Of a stretch of 64,000 nucleotides of DNA, positions 10,284 through 20,462 are shown one piece after another. The notes under the pieces are model-generated. The model worked only from the letters and a program-made list of their open reading frames with translations, did not search any database and was not told where the DNA came from. A program made the translations under genes and the position numbers. The stretch is from Alteromonadaceae bacterium M269. Its GTDB lineage: Bacteria > Pseudomonadota > Gammaproteobacteria > Enterobacterales > Alteromonadaceae. Where the stretch lies: the NCBI GenBank assembly GCA_004353515.1, contig SMNZ01000008.1, positions 170,316-234,315 of the forward strand. Reading direction: 5' to 3'. Numbering within the stretch: the first letter of the stretch is position 1; every line of letters starts with the position of its first letter.

Positions 10284-10877
10284 ATGAGCAATGCGCCCGT
10301 AGATAACAACCGGCGTCGTTTTCTCACAGTAGCGACATCTGTTGTCGGTGGTGTGGGAGTAATTGGTGCGGCAGTACCTTTTATCGCGTCTTGGAATCCC
10401 AGCGAACGAGCAAAAGCAGCAGGTGCTGATGTTGAAGTCGATATCAGTAAAGTTGAACCCGGGCAGTTGCTCAGGGTTGAATGGAGAAGTAAACCAGTAT
10501 GGATCGTTAGACGTCCAGCTGAAACACTTGCCGATTTAGCTAAACACGAAGATCAGTTAAAAGATCCTAACTCAGAAAAAGACCAACAACCTGAGTTTGC
10601 TCGTAACCAGTATCGTTCACTTAAAGAAGAGTATTTGGTATTAGTAGGTATCTGTACTCACCTTGGTTGTTCTCCACAGCACTTAAAAGGCGGTGCTTTT
10701 GCTGAACACGTTCAAGGTGTTCCTGAAGGATTCTTCTGTCCTTGCCACGGTTCGAAGTTTGATATGGCTGGTCGTGTATTCCAAAGCGTACCTGCACCAA
10801 GCAACATGGTGGTTCCCCCTTATCAGTATGTCGACGATAATACTATCATTATCGGTTCAGAAGCGGAGGGAGCATAG
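10284..10877 (+). CDS. petA: Rieske iron-sulfur subunit of cytochrome bc1
   Basis: This 197-residue ubiquinol-cytochrome c reductase Rieske protein has a Tat-type N-terminus (NNRRRFLTVATSV) followed by a hydrophobic anchor. The two [2Fe-2S] ligand boxes are CTHLGCSP and CPCHGSKFD, each giving one Cys and one His ligand plus the disulfide cysteines. It passes electrons from ubiquinol to cytochrome c1 in the inner membrane. GGAGAAAAG precedes the ATG. It is the first gene of petABC, with about 300 bp upstream that must hold the promoter. Confidence 0.97.
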   Translation: MSNAPVDNNRRRFLTVATSVVGGVGVIGAAVPFIASWNPSERAKAAGADVEVDISKVEPGQLLRVEWRSKPVWIVRRPAETLADLAKHEDQLKDPNSEKDQQPEFARNQYRSLKEEYLVLVGICTHLGCSPQHLKGGAFAEHVQGVPEGFFCPCHGSKFDMAGRVFQSVPAPSNMVVPPYQYVDDNTIIIGSEAEGA

Positions 10878-10879
10878 CC

Positions 10880-12148
10880 ATGTGGAAGAATCTATTAGAT
10901 TGGATTGAATATCGTATACCTATGATGCGCGTTGCGAATATGCACGCGATTCAATACCCTGCACCTAAAAACATGAACTTCTGGTACGTATTTGGTTTTC
11001 TAGCCACTATCGTACTAGTTAATCAGATTGTTACCGGTATCTGGCTAACAATGAGTTATGAGCCTTCTGCTGAAGGTGCATTTGCGTCAGTTGAATACAT
11101 CATGCGTGATGTAGAGTTTGGCTGGCTACTGCGTTATATGCACAGTACAGGCGCGTCGGCGTTCTTTATTGTTGTTTACCTACACATGTTCCGTGGCATG
11201 ATTTACGGTTCATACCAAAAGCCAAGAGAGCTACTCTGGCTATTCGGTATGTTTATCTATCTAGCCTTGATGGCAGAAGCTTTCATGGGTTACGTACTTC
11301 CTTGGGGACAAATGTCTTACTGGGGCGCACAGGTTATCGTATCTCTGTTTAGTGCTATTCCTGTTATTGGTCCTGACCTCGTTATTTGGATTCAAGGCGA
11401 CTACGTTATCTCTGGTGCAACGCTGAATCGCTTCTTTGCACTTCACGTTATAGCACTACCTTTAGTTATCGTTATCCTCGTATTCTTGCATATTGTTGCG
11501 TTACACGAAGTTGGTTCTAACAACCCTGACGGTATCGAAGTAAAACGTAAGAAAGGCTCTTTGACTGAAGAAGAAAAGACTAAGTATGCAATGCACGAGT
11601 ACTATACTAATAAGTACGACATTATTGATGACGTTGTACCTTTCTTCCCACATATTGTCTTGAAAGACCTTATTGCATTTAGTGTCTTCTTGCTTGGTTT
11701 TACTTATGTTCTGTTCTTTAATCCTGAACTTGGTGGTTACTTCTTAGAACATCCTAATTTCGAGATTGCTAACCCGCTTAAGACACCTGAGCATATCTTC
11801 CCGGTTTGGTACTTCACGCCTTTCTATGCGATTTTGAAAGCTGTACCAGATAAGCTATTCGGTGTTATCGCTATGTTTGCAGCGATTATCTGTCTTGCCC
11901 TACTTCCGTGGTTCGACAGATCAAGTGTTCGCTCTTGGCGTTACCGTTCGGGCTTACACAAAGTTAACTTGCTTGTATTTGCAGCTGTATTCATTGTTTT
12001 GGGCTACTTAGGTGGTACTCCACAAGCACCTTGGAAAGTTACATTATCTCAAGTTTGTACAGTTATGTACTTTGCATTCTTTGCCTTACTGATAATTTAC
12101 AGTAAGAACGAGAAAACGAAGCCATTACCTGCAAGGATTACAAAATAA
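10880..12148 (+). CDS. petB: Cytochrome b subunit of the bc1 complex
   Basis: The 422-residue polytopic protein carries the heme histidines in MHSTGASAFFIVVYLHMFRG and FALHVIALPLVIVILVFLHI, and the Qo-site PEWY-equivalent region near FPVWYFTPFYAIL. It is the b-type cytochrome that oxidises and reduces quinone in the Q cycle. The gene begins 2 bp after petA and its TAA overlaps the petC ATG. GGAGG just before the petA stop serves as its ribosome site. Confidence 0.97.
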   Translation: MWKNLLDWIEYRIPMMRVANMHAIQYPAPKNMNFWYVFGFLATIVLVNQIVTGIWLTMSYEPSAEGAFASVEYIMRDVEFGWLLRYMHSTGASAFFIVVYLHMFRGMIYGSYQKPRELLWLFGMFIYLALMAEAFMGYVLPWGQMSYWGAQVIVSLFSAIPVIGPDLVIWIQGDYVISGATLNRFFALHVIALPLVIVILVFLHIVALHEVGSNNPDGIEVKRKKGSLTEEEKTKYAMHEYYTNKYDIIDDVVPFFPHIVLKDLIAFSVFLLGFTYVLFFNPELGGYFLEHPNFEIANPLKTPEHIFPVWYFTPFYAILKAVPDKLFGVIAMFAAIICLALLPWFDRSSVRSWRYRSGLHKVNLLVFAAVFIVLGYLGGTPQAPWKVTLSQVCTVMYFAFFALLIIYSKNEKTKPLPARITK

Positions 12149-12882
12149 TGAAAAAGTTTATTCTTACTCTTGCACTACTAGTACCTGGTTTGGCACTAGC
12201 TGCTGGTAGTGGTTATCACTTAGATAAAGCAAACTACGACTTAACAGATAAAGCATCTCTACAACGTGGCGCACAGTTATTTGTGAATTACTGCCTAGGT
12301 TGTCACCAGATGCAATATCAGAGATACCAACGCACTTTTGAAGATCTTGGAATTCCTTTCGAATTAGGACAAGAGCACCTGCAATTTACGGGTGAGAAAG
12401 TTGGTGATCACATGACTAACAATATGAGCTCTGATTCAGCAGCTGCTTGGTTTGGTGCGCCGCCACCTGACCTAACACTTGTTGCTCGAGTTCGTACTGC
12501 TGATTGGGTTTATACTTATTTACGTACCTTTTATGCTGACGACAGCAGACCGTTTGGCGTAAACAACAAGGTATTCCCTGAAGTAGGCATGCCGCACGTA
12601 TTACAAGAACTACAAGGTGTTCAGTCAGAAACAACTGAGAAACGCTTAGTAGACGGCGAAATGAAGGACGTCTATGTAGGGCTTAAGAGCGATGGCACTG
12701 GAACCATGAGCGAAAGCGAATATGACCAGGCAATGCTAGACCTTGTTAACTTCTTAGTTTACACAGGTGAACCTAGTAGGTTGGAATCTGAAAGCATTGG
12801 CCGCTGGGTTATTGTATTCTTATTCATTCTTCTAGTACTTGTTTACTTACTGAAAAAAGAATATTGGCGCGAAGTGCACTAA
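12148..12882 (+). CDS. petC: Cytochrome c1 subunit of the bc1 complex
   Basis: The 244-residue protein has a signal peptide (FILTLALLVPGLALAA), a heme attachment site CLGCH and a C-terminal membrane anchor (WVIVFLFILLVLVYLLKKEYW). It accepts electrons from the Rieske protein and passes them to soluble cytochromes. The likely heme sixth-ligand Met lies in the region around EVGMPHVL. The start codon overlaps the petB stop, giving tight translational coupling. Confidence 0.96.
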   Translation: MKKFILTLALLVPGLALAAGSGYHLDKANYDLTDKASLQRGAQLFVNYCLGCHQMQYQRYQRTFEDLGIPFELGQEHLQFTGEKVGDHMTNNMSSDSAAAWFGAPPPDLTLVARVRTADWVYTYLRTFYADDSRPFGVNNKVFPEVGMPHVLQELQGVQSETTEKRLVDGEMKDVYVGLKSDGTGTMSESEYDQAMLDLVNFLVYTGEPSRLESESIGRWVIVFLFILLVLVYLLKKEYWREVH

Positions 12883-12908
12883 TTTCGACCAAAATCATGT
12901 ATAATCCG

Positions 12909-12934
12909 AAAAGGGGCTAAGCTGCCCCTTTTTT
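12909..12934 (+). terminator. Rho-independent terminator of petABC
   Basis: The 7-bp stem AAGGGGC/GCCCCTT (12911-12917 with 12924-12930) is followed by a T run. It begins about 27 bp after the petC stop. Confidence 0.92.
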
Positions 12935-13071
12935 GCTATTTGTTGCTACTCTATTTCAGCCTTATGTCGCCACCAAGAAGCGGTTGTTAGTTTTTGAAAT
13001 AGCATAAGCAACTCACTGAGTAAGTGCTTTCTTAGGCACTACATTTAATCGAATTTTTTGGAGGATAGTTA

Positions 13072-13704
13072 ATGGCTGTAGCCGCAAATAAACGCTCTAT
13101 CATGACGTTATTTTCTGACACGGTGGACATCTATAGTCATCAAGTGCGTATCGTATTAGCGGAGAAAGGAGTTGGTGTTGAAATAAACTATGTCGATTCC
13201 AAGAACCTGCCAGAAGACTTATTAGAGCTCAATCCATACGGCACAGTACCTACGCTAGTTGATAGAGATCTTGTTCTTTATACTTCTCATATCATTATGG
13301 AGTATCTGGACGAGCGTTTCCCTCACCCTCCTCTAATGCCTGTATACCCTGTGTCTCGTGGTCAAAGCCGTCTTATGATGCACAGAATCGAGAATGATTG
13401 GTACGTATTAGCCAACCAAATCATCAAAGGCGAAGGTGACGTTCTAGCCGCTCGTACACAGCTTCGTGAATCACTACTGAGCTTAGCGCCTTTATTTGCT
13501 GATAACCCTTATTTCATGAGCGAAGAGTTCAGTCTGGTAGATTGCTATATGGCACCACTGTTATGGCGTTTACCTGCTCTAGGTATTGAATTAACAGGTG
13601 CTGGAAGTATGGAAGTTAAAGCTTATATGGAACGCATTTTTGCACGTGATTCTTTCGTTGCATCTTTAACAGACCAAGAGCGCGAAATTCATAACCCGCT
13701 TTAA
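13072..13704 (+). CDS. sspA: SspA, stringent starvation protein A (RNA polymerase-associated GST-fold protein)
   Basis: The 210-residue protein has an N-terminal glutaredoxin-like domain (SIMTLFSDTVDIYSHQVRIVLAEKG) and a C-terminal all-helical GST domain. The NPYGTVPTLVDRDLVLY region is typical of SspA rather than of catalytic glutathione transferases. It binds RNA polymerase and modulates stress and stationary-phase transcription. GGAGGA precedes the ATG. sspB follows after 6 bp in the normal order, and the upstream neighbours (rplM-rpsI, petABC) are also the classic context. Confidence 0.96.
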   Translation: MAVAANKRSIMTLFSDTVDIYSHQVRIVLAEKGVGVEINYVDSKNLPEDLLELNPYGTVPTLVDRDLVLYTSHIIMEYLDERFPHPPLMPVYPVSRGQSRLMMHRIENDWYVLANQIIKGEGDVLAARTQLRESLLSLAPLFADNPYFMSEEFSLVDCYMAPLLWRLPALGIELTGAGSMEVKAYMERIFARDSFVASLTDQEREIHNPL

Positions 13705-13710
13705 GGCATT

Positions 13711-14136
13711 ATGATGAAAATGACATCTAACCAACCTTATTTGTTGCGAGCTTTCTTCGATTGGATTGTGGATAACGAACTTACGCCACACCTTGTCGTT
13801 GATGCAACCTTGGCAGGCGTTCAAGTACCTCAGGAATATGTGAAGGACGGACAGATTGTCTTGAATATATCTCCAACGGCTTGCGCTAAATTGGTTATCA
13901 ATAATGTTGATGTCACCTTTGAAGCAAGGTTTGGTGGAGTTGCCAGAAGCATCATCGTTCCATGTCCAGCGGTACAAGCTATCTACTCTAAAGAAAACGG
14001 CGCAGGTACGCTCTTTACCGCTGAGGAAATCATGGGAGAGGCTCAGGCATCGGAAGAGCAACCAGAGGCTCAACCTGAAGTAAAAGAGCAATCCAAACCT
14101 GAAAAGAAAAAGCCAACATTAACTTTAGTCAAATAA
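13711..14136 (+). CDS. sspB: SspB, ClpXP specificity adaptor
   Basis: The 141-residue protein has the folded SspB domain (about residues 5-105: PYLLRAFFDWIVDNELTPHLVVDA, VTFEARFGGVARSIIVPC). A long acidic, Glu/Gln/Pro-rich flexible linker follows, ending in the short ClpX-binding tail KKPTLTLVK. It delivers ssrA-tagged proteins to ClpXP. Two successive ATG codons (13711, 13714) are possible starts, and an AAGG lies just upstream. It is cotranscribed with sspA. Confidence 0.95.
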   Translation: MMKMTSNQPYLLRAFFDWIVDNELTPHLVVDATLAGVQVPQEYVKDGQIVLNISPTACAKLVINNVDVTFEARFGGVARSIIVPCPAVQAIYSKENGAGTLFTAEEIMGEAQASEEQPEAQPEVKEQSKPEKKKPTLTLVK

Positions 14137-14156
14137 TAACTAAGTTAACGAGGTAC

Positions 14157-14186
14157 AAAAAAAGGAGCTTAACAGCTCCTTTTTTT
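14157..14186 (+). terminator. Rho-independent terminator of sspAB
   Basis: The stem GGAGCT/AGCTCC with loop TAAC is flanked by seven A and seven T residues, so it can terminate in both directions. It would also serve the convergent dolP end at 14212. Confidence 0.93.
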
Positions 14187-14211
14187 AATTCTAAATCAGG
14201 GTGGCGTGGTA

Positions 14212-14784
14212 TTATCTCAGTTCAAAAACCTTCACAACTTTGATAACACCCTTGGTATTTCTCGCTATTTCAACCGCTGTATTAGCTTCTGCTTCAGATA
14301 CAATACCCATCAGGAAGACCTCAGAATCTTCAACCACTACCTTGACGTGCAATCCGTCAATTCGCTTATCTGCAATGAGATTCGCTCTAATTTTTGAAGC
14401 AATCCATACATCATTAGTTCGCGTCGTTACTGCTGTAGGTGGCCCTATCCGAACCTGATTATGCAGCGTGCTGACATTCTTGGCACTTTCTGCAGCTTTT
14501 TGAGCTTCGCGCTTTAACGTATCGTTAGGTGCTTGCCCGACGAGTAGAGCAACTCCATTAAAAACGTCCACTTCGACATGAGCGAACTCTTTAAGGTTCT
14601 CATTTTCCCTTAGCTTTACTCGAACTCGAGTAGCCAGGGTTTTATCATCTATCTGTGTGCCTATTGTTCGTCTGTCATGAGCAGCAGAAGCAGCGCCAAC
14701 GCCACCGCCAACTACTAATGCAGCGCACCCTTGGAGCACGCCAAGTAAAGCGAGAACTCCAACTACTCGATACGTCTTACTCAA
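14212..14784 (-). CDS. dolP: DolP/YraP, dual-BON-domain outer-membrane lipoprotein
   Basis: The 190-residue lipoprotein has a lipobox LQGC after a hydrophobic N-terminus (VVGVLALLGVLQGC). Two BON domains follow, roughly residues 45-110 (TRVRVKLRENENLKEFAHVEVDVFNGVALLVG) and 118-187 (ASKIRANLIADKRIDGLHVKVVVEDSEVFLMG). DolP supports outer-membrane integrity and BAM function at division sites. It is the last gene of the reverse-strand lpoA-yraN-diaA-dolP cluster, the standard gammaproteobacterial order. Confidence 0.93.
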   Translation of the reverse strand: MSKTYRVVGVLALLGVLQGCAALVVGGGVGAASAAHDRRTIGTQIDDKTLATRVRVKLRENENLKEFAHVEVDVFNGVALLVGQAPNDTLKREAQKAAESAKNVSTLHNQVRIGPPTAVTTRTNDVWIASKIRANLIADKRIDGLHVKVVVEDSEVFLMGIVSEAEANTAVEIARNTKGVIKVVKVFELR

Positions 14785-14789
14785 AATAA

Positions 14790-15404
<615 letters not shown>

Positions 15405-15452
15405 TTAACAAGGTCTTGGTACTCACCTCAGAACCTTTATAATGCATCGCGA

Positions 15453-15833
15453 TTATATACTTTTAATCCAATCAATTCGTTGATTATCTATCGCGATAAG
15501 GTCTAATCTATGCGCAACTAACGCAGGGTTCAGCTGATGTTCATGCATATAAGATGCGATGGCGGCTTCCACTTTTCGCCTTTTATTGGCATCGAAAAAC
15601 TCGGCTGCGCTGCCATGGCTATCTGACCTTCGATATTTCACTTCTACAAATACCAGTTCATCTCCGTCTCGCATAATAAGATCGAGCTCCCCTCTGCGAC
15701 ACCGATAGTTCTTTTGAACTAGCACTAACCCATGTTTTTCCAGATAGCCTAGTGCATCCTGCTCCGCTTCAATCCCTTTGAGCTGGGCAATTTTTCCTTT
15801 TACTTTTTTGCTTGCTGACTTAATCCAAGTCAA
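15453..15833 (-). CDS. yraN: YraN family protein (UPF0102, endonuclease-like fold)
   Basis: The 126-residue protein is a UPF0102 member with a PD-(D/E)XK-like core: ALGYLEKHGLVLVQKNYRCRRGELDLIMRDGDELVFVEVKYR, in which E..D...E.K are the candidate metal and catalytic residues. The cellular role is not established. It starts at a TTG inside the 3' end of lpoA (14-bp overlap), so it is translationally coupled to it. Confidence 0.92.
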   Translation of the reverse strand: MTWIKSASKKVKGKIAQLKGIEAEQDALGYLEKHGLVLVQKNYRCRRGELDLIMRDGDELVFVEVKYRRSDSHGSAAEFFDANKRRKVEAAIASYMHEHQLNPALVAHRLDLIAIDNQRIDWIKSI

Positions 15834-17610
15834 GTTGCACGACCCTTTCCTGCTCTATCCGTCCCCATGGCAACTCACGCTTAACCTGATTTTTGTTATT
15901 CAAGGTTAGTGTTCCGGTCAGTCCCTTAAAATCATACTCAGGAAACAACGCCATATGTCTTAAATGAGGGATCATATTAAATACATCATACCCCATCGCA
16001 AATAGACGATAATCTGTGTCCGTCCTTTGTGGCCACAGCGCTTTAGCTTCTCTAGATAATCCCTGCCATGGGTGCTCTGGTAACATCCAAGGCAAGTCAA
16101 TAAAGTTCAGATTCCTAAGGTCCCGATAGCTATTGTTACTCATTTCCAAACTGTGGCTACGCGAAGATGCAAACACGGGAAGGATATCCGCAAATGGACT
16201 GATGTTTGTTTCGATGACTGGGTTTATCAATTCTGTTTGTTCTGAGTTAGCAAATACAACGATAGAATCGATATCACGCCTGTTGCGCTCAAAGGCATAG
16301 ACCTCTTGGCGAACTAACGCGTTAATCTGCCTAATACGCTGTTTACTCAGTGCAATCCCCATAGCAGCTGAAATGCCATTACGCATAGTTTTACTATCGT
16401 TATAGCTTACTTCAATAGGTAGCTTTTGATGGCTACCCTGCCAGTAATCTATGAATGCACTCTTCATTCGTTGAGCGACGCTACTTGATTCTGCAACTAT
16501 GATGGGCTCTTTCAAGCCTCCGCTTTCTAAGTGCTTTGCAAGTTGAATGGCTTCATCTTCAGGGGCTAACGAATAGTAGAAATATTCTCGCTCTGGCATA
16601 TCTTCTTCATCGCGATTCAATGCAATAACGGGCACGCCTTCCGGAATAGACGATGCAAACACTTGAATATTGTCCTTAATTAGCGGCCCTATAACCAATT
16701 GATACTCATTATTTTGCAGAATTTCAGCACCCTGCTCCGGCAACGCAGAATCAACAAAAATTAACTCTGGCTTGTCTATTGTTGTTTTAAAATAGGCACT
16801 TAGAATCCCATCTTTTAGGGCATTCCCCTGAGGTGCCAACCTTCCAGTCAGTGGTAAGATAACGGCTATCTTGTTTGGCTTTAATGCATTGACCTGCATC
16901 GCTGTCGATAAACTTATTGGAAGAGCAATACTTTGTGGCTCCCCTACTGTTCGTTGCCAGCGAGCAACTTCATCAGACAGCCGCTCCGAGTCAGCAGCGT
17001 ACCTTCTCATCACAGCATTCAACTGTAGCCAAGGTTGAAGAATGGGAGATTGTAATCGCGATTGTTCAAACTCGTTATCTGACAACTGTGATAGTAATGC
17101 CCACATAGTTTGAGATCGTTCAGGCTCAGGAATATCAGACGAAGCAAGTGCTTCAGCTGAAGCAAGAAGTCGATTTTGGTGTTTATACAAAGCATAACGA
17201 ACGGCATTTATGCGCTTGTCAAACCCTTGTTGAAGCGATAATTCCTTTTCGTACTTTACGAGCCTATCTAATCGGTTTTCAACAATAAGACATTCCGCAA
17301 TGATCAAGTTAGCCTGGGTTTTATCAACATTGGATTCAAGTTCGGGTAGTAAAAGTGCTGCGATAGATAAACCTTTTTGACAACTAGCTTGGTCAAAACT
17401 ATCTGCCGCTTTTAATAGCCATTGCTGCCTTTCATAGCCATTAGTTTGTCTGGCTTGTGCTAGAAAGTAAGATGCATCTTTTTCGGGTGATTTTACAACT
17501 GTCTCAACAACGGGTGTTTGAGTTGGCTCTACAGGTGTTTGTTGAGGCGATGAGCCACAGGAAATAAGCCCCAATATCAAGAAGCTTAAAAATATTACTC
17601 TCATCAACAC
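15820..17610 (-). CDS. lpoA: LpoA, outer-membrane lipoprotein activator of PBP1a
   Basis: The 596-residue lipoprotein has a signal with lipobox (LILGLISCGSS). An N-terminal TPR-like helical half follows (about residues 40-230), then a C-terminal periplasmic-binding-protein-like half starting at NKIAVILPLTGRLAPQGNALKDG. This bipartite layout is diagnostic for LpoA. It stimulates the transpeptidase of PBP1a to build peptidoglycan. It is the first gene of the reverse-strand cluster and is divergent from rsmI, the usual arrangement. Confidence 0.94.
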   Translation of the reverse strand: MLMRVIFLSFLILGLISCGSSPQQTPVEPTQTPVVETVVKSPEKDASYFLAQARQTNGYERQQWLLKAADSFDQASCQKGLSIAALLLPELESNVDKTQANLIIAECLIVENRLDRLVKYEKELSLQQGFDKRINAVRYALYKHQNRLLASAEALASSDIPEPERSQTMWALLSQLSDNEFEQSRLQSPILQPWLQLNAVMRRYAADSERLSDEVARWQRTVGEPQSIALPISLSTAMQVNALKPNKIAVILPLTGRLAPQGNALKDGILSAYFKTTIDKPELIFVDSALPEQGAEILQNNEYQLVIGPLIKDNIQVFASSIPEGVPVIALNRDEEDMPEREYFYYSLAPEDEAIQLAKHLESGGLKEPIIVAESSSVAQRMKSAFIDYWQGSHQKLPIEVSYNDSKTMRNGISAAMGIALSKQRIRQINALVRQEVYAFERNRRDIDSIVVFANSEQTELINPVIETNISPFADILPVFASSRSHSLEMSNNSYRDLRNLNFIDLPWMLPEHPWQGLSREAKALWPQRTDTDYRLFAMGYDVFNMIPHLRHMALFPEYDFKGLTGTLTLNNKNQVKRELPWGRIEQERVVQLDLD

Positions 17611-17746
17611 AACATTATCCCGAAATCATTTACTTTAATCTTTGTATAGCTGAATTATGCCAAAATATACTGATTTAGCTATAAGCTTTAACCAACGTCT
17701 GCACTTCCAAGTGCTTTGCGTATAAAATGCCTTTCATTTGTACCCA

Positions 17747-18601
17747 ATGACAGAGCTAATATCTATGCATGACAACGGCACCCTGTATATAGTTCCCACT
17801 CCAATTGGTAATATGCAAGATATTACGCATAGGGCTATTTCTATTCTTAACACAGTTGACCTTATCGCGTGTGAAGATACACGCCACAGTCAAAGATTGT
17901 TACAACATTATCAAATAACGACACCTCTAACGTCATTACATGAACACAACGAGGACAAGCGTGCAGCCTTTCTGGCAGATAAGCTCAAACAAGGCGACAA
18001 TATCGCATTGATATCCGATGCTGGCACACCTCTGATTAGTGACCCGGGCTATACGCTCGTTAATACATGCAGAGCACAAGGCGTTACTGTCACAGCGCTG
18101 CCTGGCCCCTGTGCCGCCATCACGGCGTTGTCAGCATCTGGGTTAGCGACGGATCGTTTTACCTTTGAAGGCTTTTTACCTGTTAAACAACAAGCGAAAA
18201 CTGAAAAGCTTTCACAACTAACCAACGAATCTAGTACGTCAGTCTTTTATGAAGCGCCAAGACGAGTCAAAGATACCCTATTGATGATCAAAGAAGTTTT
18301 GGGGAGCGAGCGCCAGATTGTCTTAGCTAAAGAGCTAAGCAAAGCATTTGAAAATTATGTTTCTGGTAACGCAGATACTATTCTTGAGTGGCTGGATTCA
18401 GACCCAGCACATCAAAAGGGCGAATTTGTATTACTCGTTTCAGGTATCAAGAAAGGAGGTAGTGACATCCCGGAAGAAGCTATCAACCTTTTGAAACAAC
18501 TCAAAAACGAACTGCCATTAAAAAAAGCTGCAGCTATCACAGCAAATCATTATGATTTAAAAAAGAACGAATTATACCAGCTTGGATTAACTTTTGATTA
18601 A
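17747..18601 (+). CDS. rsmI: RsmI, 16S rRNA (cytidine1402-2'-O)-methyltransferase
   Basis: This is a member of the tetrapyrrole methylase fold family of about 285 residues. GTLYIVPTPIGNMQDITHRA is the signature start, followed by CEDTRHSQRLL, ISDAGTPLISDPGY and LPGPCAAITALSASGL, which shape the SAM site. It methylates C1402 of 16S rRNA in the decoding centre. Starts at 17747 (ATG) and 17765 (ATG) are both possible, and neither has a strong ribosome site. It overlaps apbE by 8 bases. Confidence 0.96.
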   Translation: MTELISMHDNGTLYIVPTPIGNMQDITHRAISILNTVDLIACEDTRHSQRLLQHYQITTPLTSLHEHNEDKRAAFLADKLKQGDNIALISDAGTPLISDPGYTLVNTCRAQGVTVTALPGPCAAITALSASGLATDRFTFEGFLPVKQQAKTEKLSQLTNESSTSVFYEAPRRVKDTLLMIKEVLGSERQIVLAKELSKAFENYVSGNADTILEWLDSDPAHQKGEFVLLVSGIKKGGSDIPEEAINLLKQLKNELPLKKAAAITANHYDLKKNELYQLGLTFD

Positions 18602-19583
18602 ACTCACACCGCAGCGTTCTATCGCCCTAGTATCTGCTTTTTTCTTAATGATGCTATGCCTACCCAGTGCCTACGCTAACTGGCATACAGATAGCCAAGG
18701 AATTATGGGAACAAATATTCGAGCTGAGGTATGGCACGCGTCAGACGATATTGGGCAGAAGGCCGTTCTCGCTGTTATGCAGGAAATGGAGCGTATTAAC
18801 CAAGCGATGAGCCCCTATATTGAGAGCAGCGAATTATCTCAAGTCAATCTAAAGGCTACAAAAGAGCCTGTTGCCATTTCTCAGGAACTGTTCGATTTAC
18901 TTAAGTTATCCGTTGCCTTATCAGAAGAAACGAAAGGAGCCTTTGATATTACCTTTGCGAGTGTAGGTTTTCTCTACAACTATAGAGAGCAGCAAAAGCC
19001 TAGCCAATCTGATGTTGAGAACTTACTGAGTGCCATTAATTATGAGCATGTTGTTTTGGATGACGAGCAGCGCACCGTCTTTTTTAAACACCCAAACGTA
19101 AAAATTGATCTCGGGGGTATCGCGAAAGGGCATGCGGTAGATAACGCCGTTAAGATACTCAGAGACATGGGTATTGAACATGCGTTAGTCACAGCCGGAG
19201 GAGACACCAAACTACTAGGTGATCGCAAAGGACGTCCTTGGATTGTTGGAATCAAAGACCCTCGTAAATCCAACAAACAAGCTATAGTGCTGCCATTAGA
19301 AAACACAGCCTTGTCGACGTCAGGCGACTACGAACGTTACTTTGAAGAAGACGGGCAACGTTACCACCACATACTCTCGCCGCAAACGGGAAAATCTGCT
19401 CAAGAAGTGCAAAGCGTGTCTATCATTGGTGAACGCAGCACCCTTAACGACGCATTATCAACCGCTGTCTTTGTGTTAGGCGTTGTTGACGGTATGAACC
19501 TTATCAACAGAACACCAGGCTACGACGCGATTATTATTGATAACCAGCGTAAGGTTCACTACTCGAACGAGCTTTCACCATAA
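18594..19583 (+). CDS. apbE: ApbE family FAD:protein FMN transferase
   Basis: The 329-residue exported protein starts at TTG 18594 inside rsmI. This start is chosen because it gives a charged n-region before the hydrophobic signal segment IALVSAFFLMMLCLPSAYA. ApbE hallmarks are FDITFASVGFLYNY, KIDLGGIAKGHAVD, the FAD-binding TAGGDTKLLG with PWIVGI, and the late HHILSPQTG box. It attaches FMN covalently to periplasm-facing threonines of respiratory flavoproteins such as Nqr or Rnf. No such target gene is in the window. Confidence 0.93.
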   Translation: MIKLTPQRSIALVSAFFLMMLCLPSAYANWHTDSQGIMGTNIRAEVWHASDDIGQKAVLAVMQEMERINQAMSPYIESSELSQVNLKATKEPVAISQELFDLLKLSVALSEETKGAFDITFASVGFLYNYREQQKPSQSDVENLLSAINYEHVVLDDEQRTVFFKHPNVKIDLGGIAKGHAVDNAVKILRDMGIEHALVTAGGDTKLLGDRKGRPWIVGIKDPRKSNKQAIVLPLENTALSTSGDYERYFEEDGQRYHHILSPQTGKSAQEVQSVSIIGERSTLNDALSTAVFVLGVVDGMNLINRTPGYDAIIIDNQRKVHYSNELSP

Positions 19584-19630
19584 AACCCGAGCGGGTAATG
19601 ACATAAGATCTCATGATTTTATGCCTCCAC

Positions 19631-20263
19631 TTAAGGCATTGGGAAGTACAACATCCTTCCCATCCCCACCGTAAATAACCACACACCATAAAGAGAGTGT
19701 TCAGCAACAGTTAGAACAAGCGATTTAGACTTATTGTATGTGGTCGCAAACAATATCCCACCACAGAATGTCAGGAAAAATACCAAGCTATTCATAAAAA
19801 CAATATGTGCGAAGCAGAACACTGCAGCATTCAACACAATAAACAACCACTTATTATCAGTTAAATCTGAATAGCGTGAGAAAAAGTAGGTCCTGTAGAT
19901 GATCTCCTGAGGTAAGGTTGAGACCAGGGTGTAAAAGATACTAATGCCGATCCACATCAAAGGCTTCTGTAGCACAACAACAAAAAGGTCTTCAGGTGCC
20001 TGATAAGCAACGAATAGCGTGGTTGCTATGGCAAAAATCAAAAACCTAATCGTTATGACAGGCCAAAGATCTGTCCATTTTACGGCCCATAGTTTTGATT
20101 TCGTCACACCTAACCGGCTCTTCAATTGCCAGCCGCAATAGACTAAGGCCAAGAAAACCAAGCCTATAGAATAAAGCGGATTTATTGGGCTAATCAGCAA
20201 TAAAGGTAAACCAATAAACAAGGCAATCATCTCACCGAGTTTGAACGACTTTTTATCTAACAT
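19631..20263 (-). CDS. CPBP family intramembrane metalloprotease-like protein
   Basis: The 210-residue protein has about six hydrophobic segments. The CPBP (Abi/CAAX-like) motifs are recognisable: QEIIYR in place of the usual EExxxR, FCFAH as the FxxxH motif, and a later AEHSLYG box. The substitution of the first Glu of motif 1 by Gln may affect catalysis. The family includes prenyl-protein proteases and self-immunity proteins. No bacteriocin gene adjoins it. It is convergent with apbE. Confidence 0.75.
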   Translation of the reverse strand: MLDKKSFKLGEMIALFIGLPLLLISPINPLYSIGLVFLALVYCGWQLKSRLGVTKSKLWAVKWTDLWPVITIRFLIFAIATTLFVAYQAPEDLFVVVLQKPLMWIGISIFYTLVSTLPQEIIYRTYFFSRYSDLTDNKWLFIVLNAAVFCFAHIVFMNSLVFFLTFCGGILFATTYNKSKSLVLTVAEHSLYGVWLFTVGMGRMLYFPMP

Positions 20264-20462
20264 TGAGTTTGTGAACCTGTTTCCGTAACGCCTTTCTTTC
20301 AGCGGTATATTTAATTTGATCGTTATATAGTGAAATAGATCGACTTATACTTAAATACGTTTTTCCATACCCAATAACACGCTTAAGTGAAGGACTTTGG
20401 ATTGCTGGATAATACTAAAAAAACTATAGTTCTTTCATGATAACTATATGACAGACTTAGCG